Shown one piece after another: positions 13,115-13,221 of a DNA stretch of 13,221 nucleotides. The notes under the pieces are model-generated. The model made no database searches. It was not told where the DNA came from and saw only the letters and a list, made by a program, of their open reading frames with translations. This DNA comes from Clostridium sp. CAG:169 (GTDB lineage Bacteria; Bacillota; Clostridia; Oscillospirales; Ruminococcaceae), in NCBI GenBank assembly GCA_000435195.1, contig FR880143.1, positions 1 to 13,221 of the forward strand. Reading direction: 5' to 3'. Position 1 is the stretch's first letter; each line of letters starts with the position of its first letter. The translations under genes were made by a program, and so were the position numbers.

Positions 13115-13221
13115 GGTCATTCCTCCTCGTATAATAAGATTTGCAGACGTTTTTAAGAGAGTCTGCTTAGTTCACTTTTGAATATCAGCAGGCTTTAGGA
13201 TGCCCGTGATACAATAGCTGT
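13115..13221. other. Leader/upstream region of the split gene
   Basis: This stretch holds the GAGGAGG ribosome binding site (about 13122-13128) and an inverted repeat GCAGAC..GTCTGC (13143-13148 with 13161-13166). I see no convincing promoter. All minus-strand frames close by about 13170, so at most the tail of a further gene could be present. Confidence 0.4.

Noticed and set aside
1..13221. Mobile element, CRISPR array, tRNA/rRNA gene or phage defence island
   Set aside because: No transposase or integrase, no target-site repeats, no regular repeat-spacer units and no cloverleaf were seen; the genes are mainly core functions.

Overview
The window looks like chromosomal DNA of a low-to-mid GC Firmicute, most likely a gut clostridium of the Oscillospirales/Ruminococcaceae type. 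This is an inference from the S12, S7, EF-G and EF-Tu sequences, strong AGGAGG ribosome binding sites, TTG/GTG starts, intrinsic terminators with clean U-tracts and a PadR-DUF1700 membrane module. I see no IS element, prophage, CRISPR array, tRNA or rRNA.

Layout, left to right. 1-1726 (minus): brnQ, a branched-chain amino acid carrier with a near-consensus promoter, then a partial NTF2/SnoaL-like gene running off the left edge, probably one operon. 1727-2172: a divergent intergenic region with a perfect 15-bp hairpin and the promoter and folded leader of the next gene. 2173-3246 (plus): an M42-family metallopeptidase, ending in a bidirectional terminator. 5826-3351 (minus): a three-gene operon of PadR-like repressor, HAAS/DUF1700 membrane protein and exported coiled-coil protein, with an operator-like dyad in its promoter. 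6937-5960 (minus): a single unrecognised secreted protein with its own promoter and terminator. 11966-7150 (minus): the str operon rpsL-rpsG-fusA-tuf, with a consensus promoter before rpsL, a second likely promoter before tuf, and structured intergenic regions. 13114-12141 (minus): a secreted protein gene split into two overlapping frames at an A6 tract.

The str operon supplies translation factors (S12, S7, EF-G, EF-Tu). Its untranslated regions carry a hairpin repeated almost exactly before rpsL and before rpsG (13 of 15 bases identical), a likely autoregulation site. The PadR module probably senses an envelope or small-molecule cue and represses itself. BrnQ and the M42 peptidase, divergently arranged, both fit amino acid and peptide acquisition.

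The most interesting signal is the split gene at the right end. The two frames join at a correctly phased slippery heptamer A AAA AAC, directly preceded by a 7-bp hairpin, and the break lies between repeat-like beta-alpha-beta modules. It is either programmed -1 ribosomal frameshifting giving a short and a long secreted protein, or a one-base contraction of an A7 tract (mutation, phase variation or sequence error). The sequence alone cannot decide.
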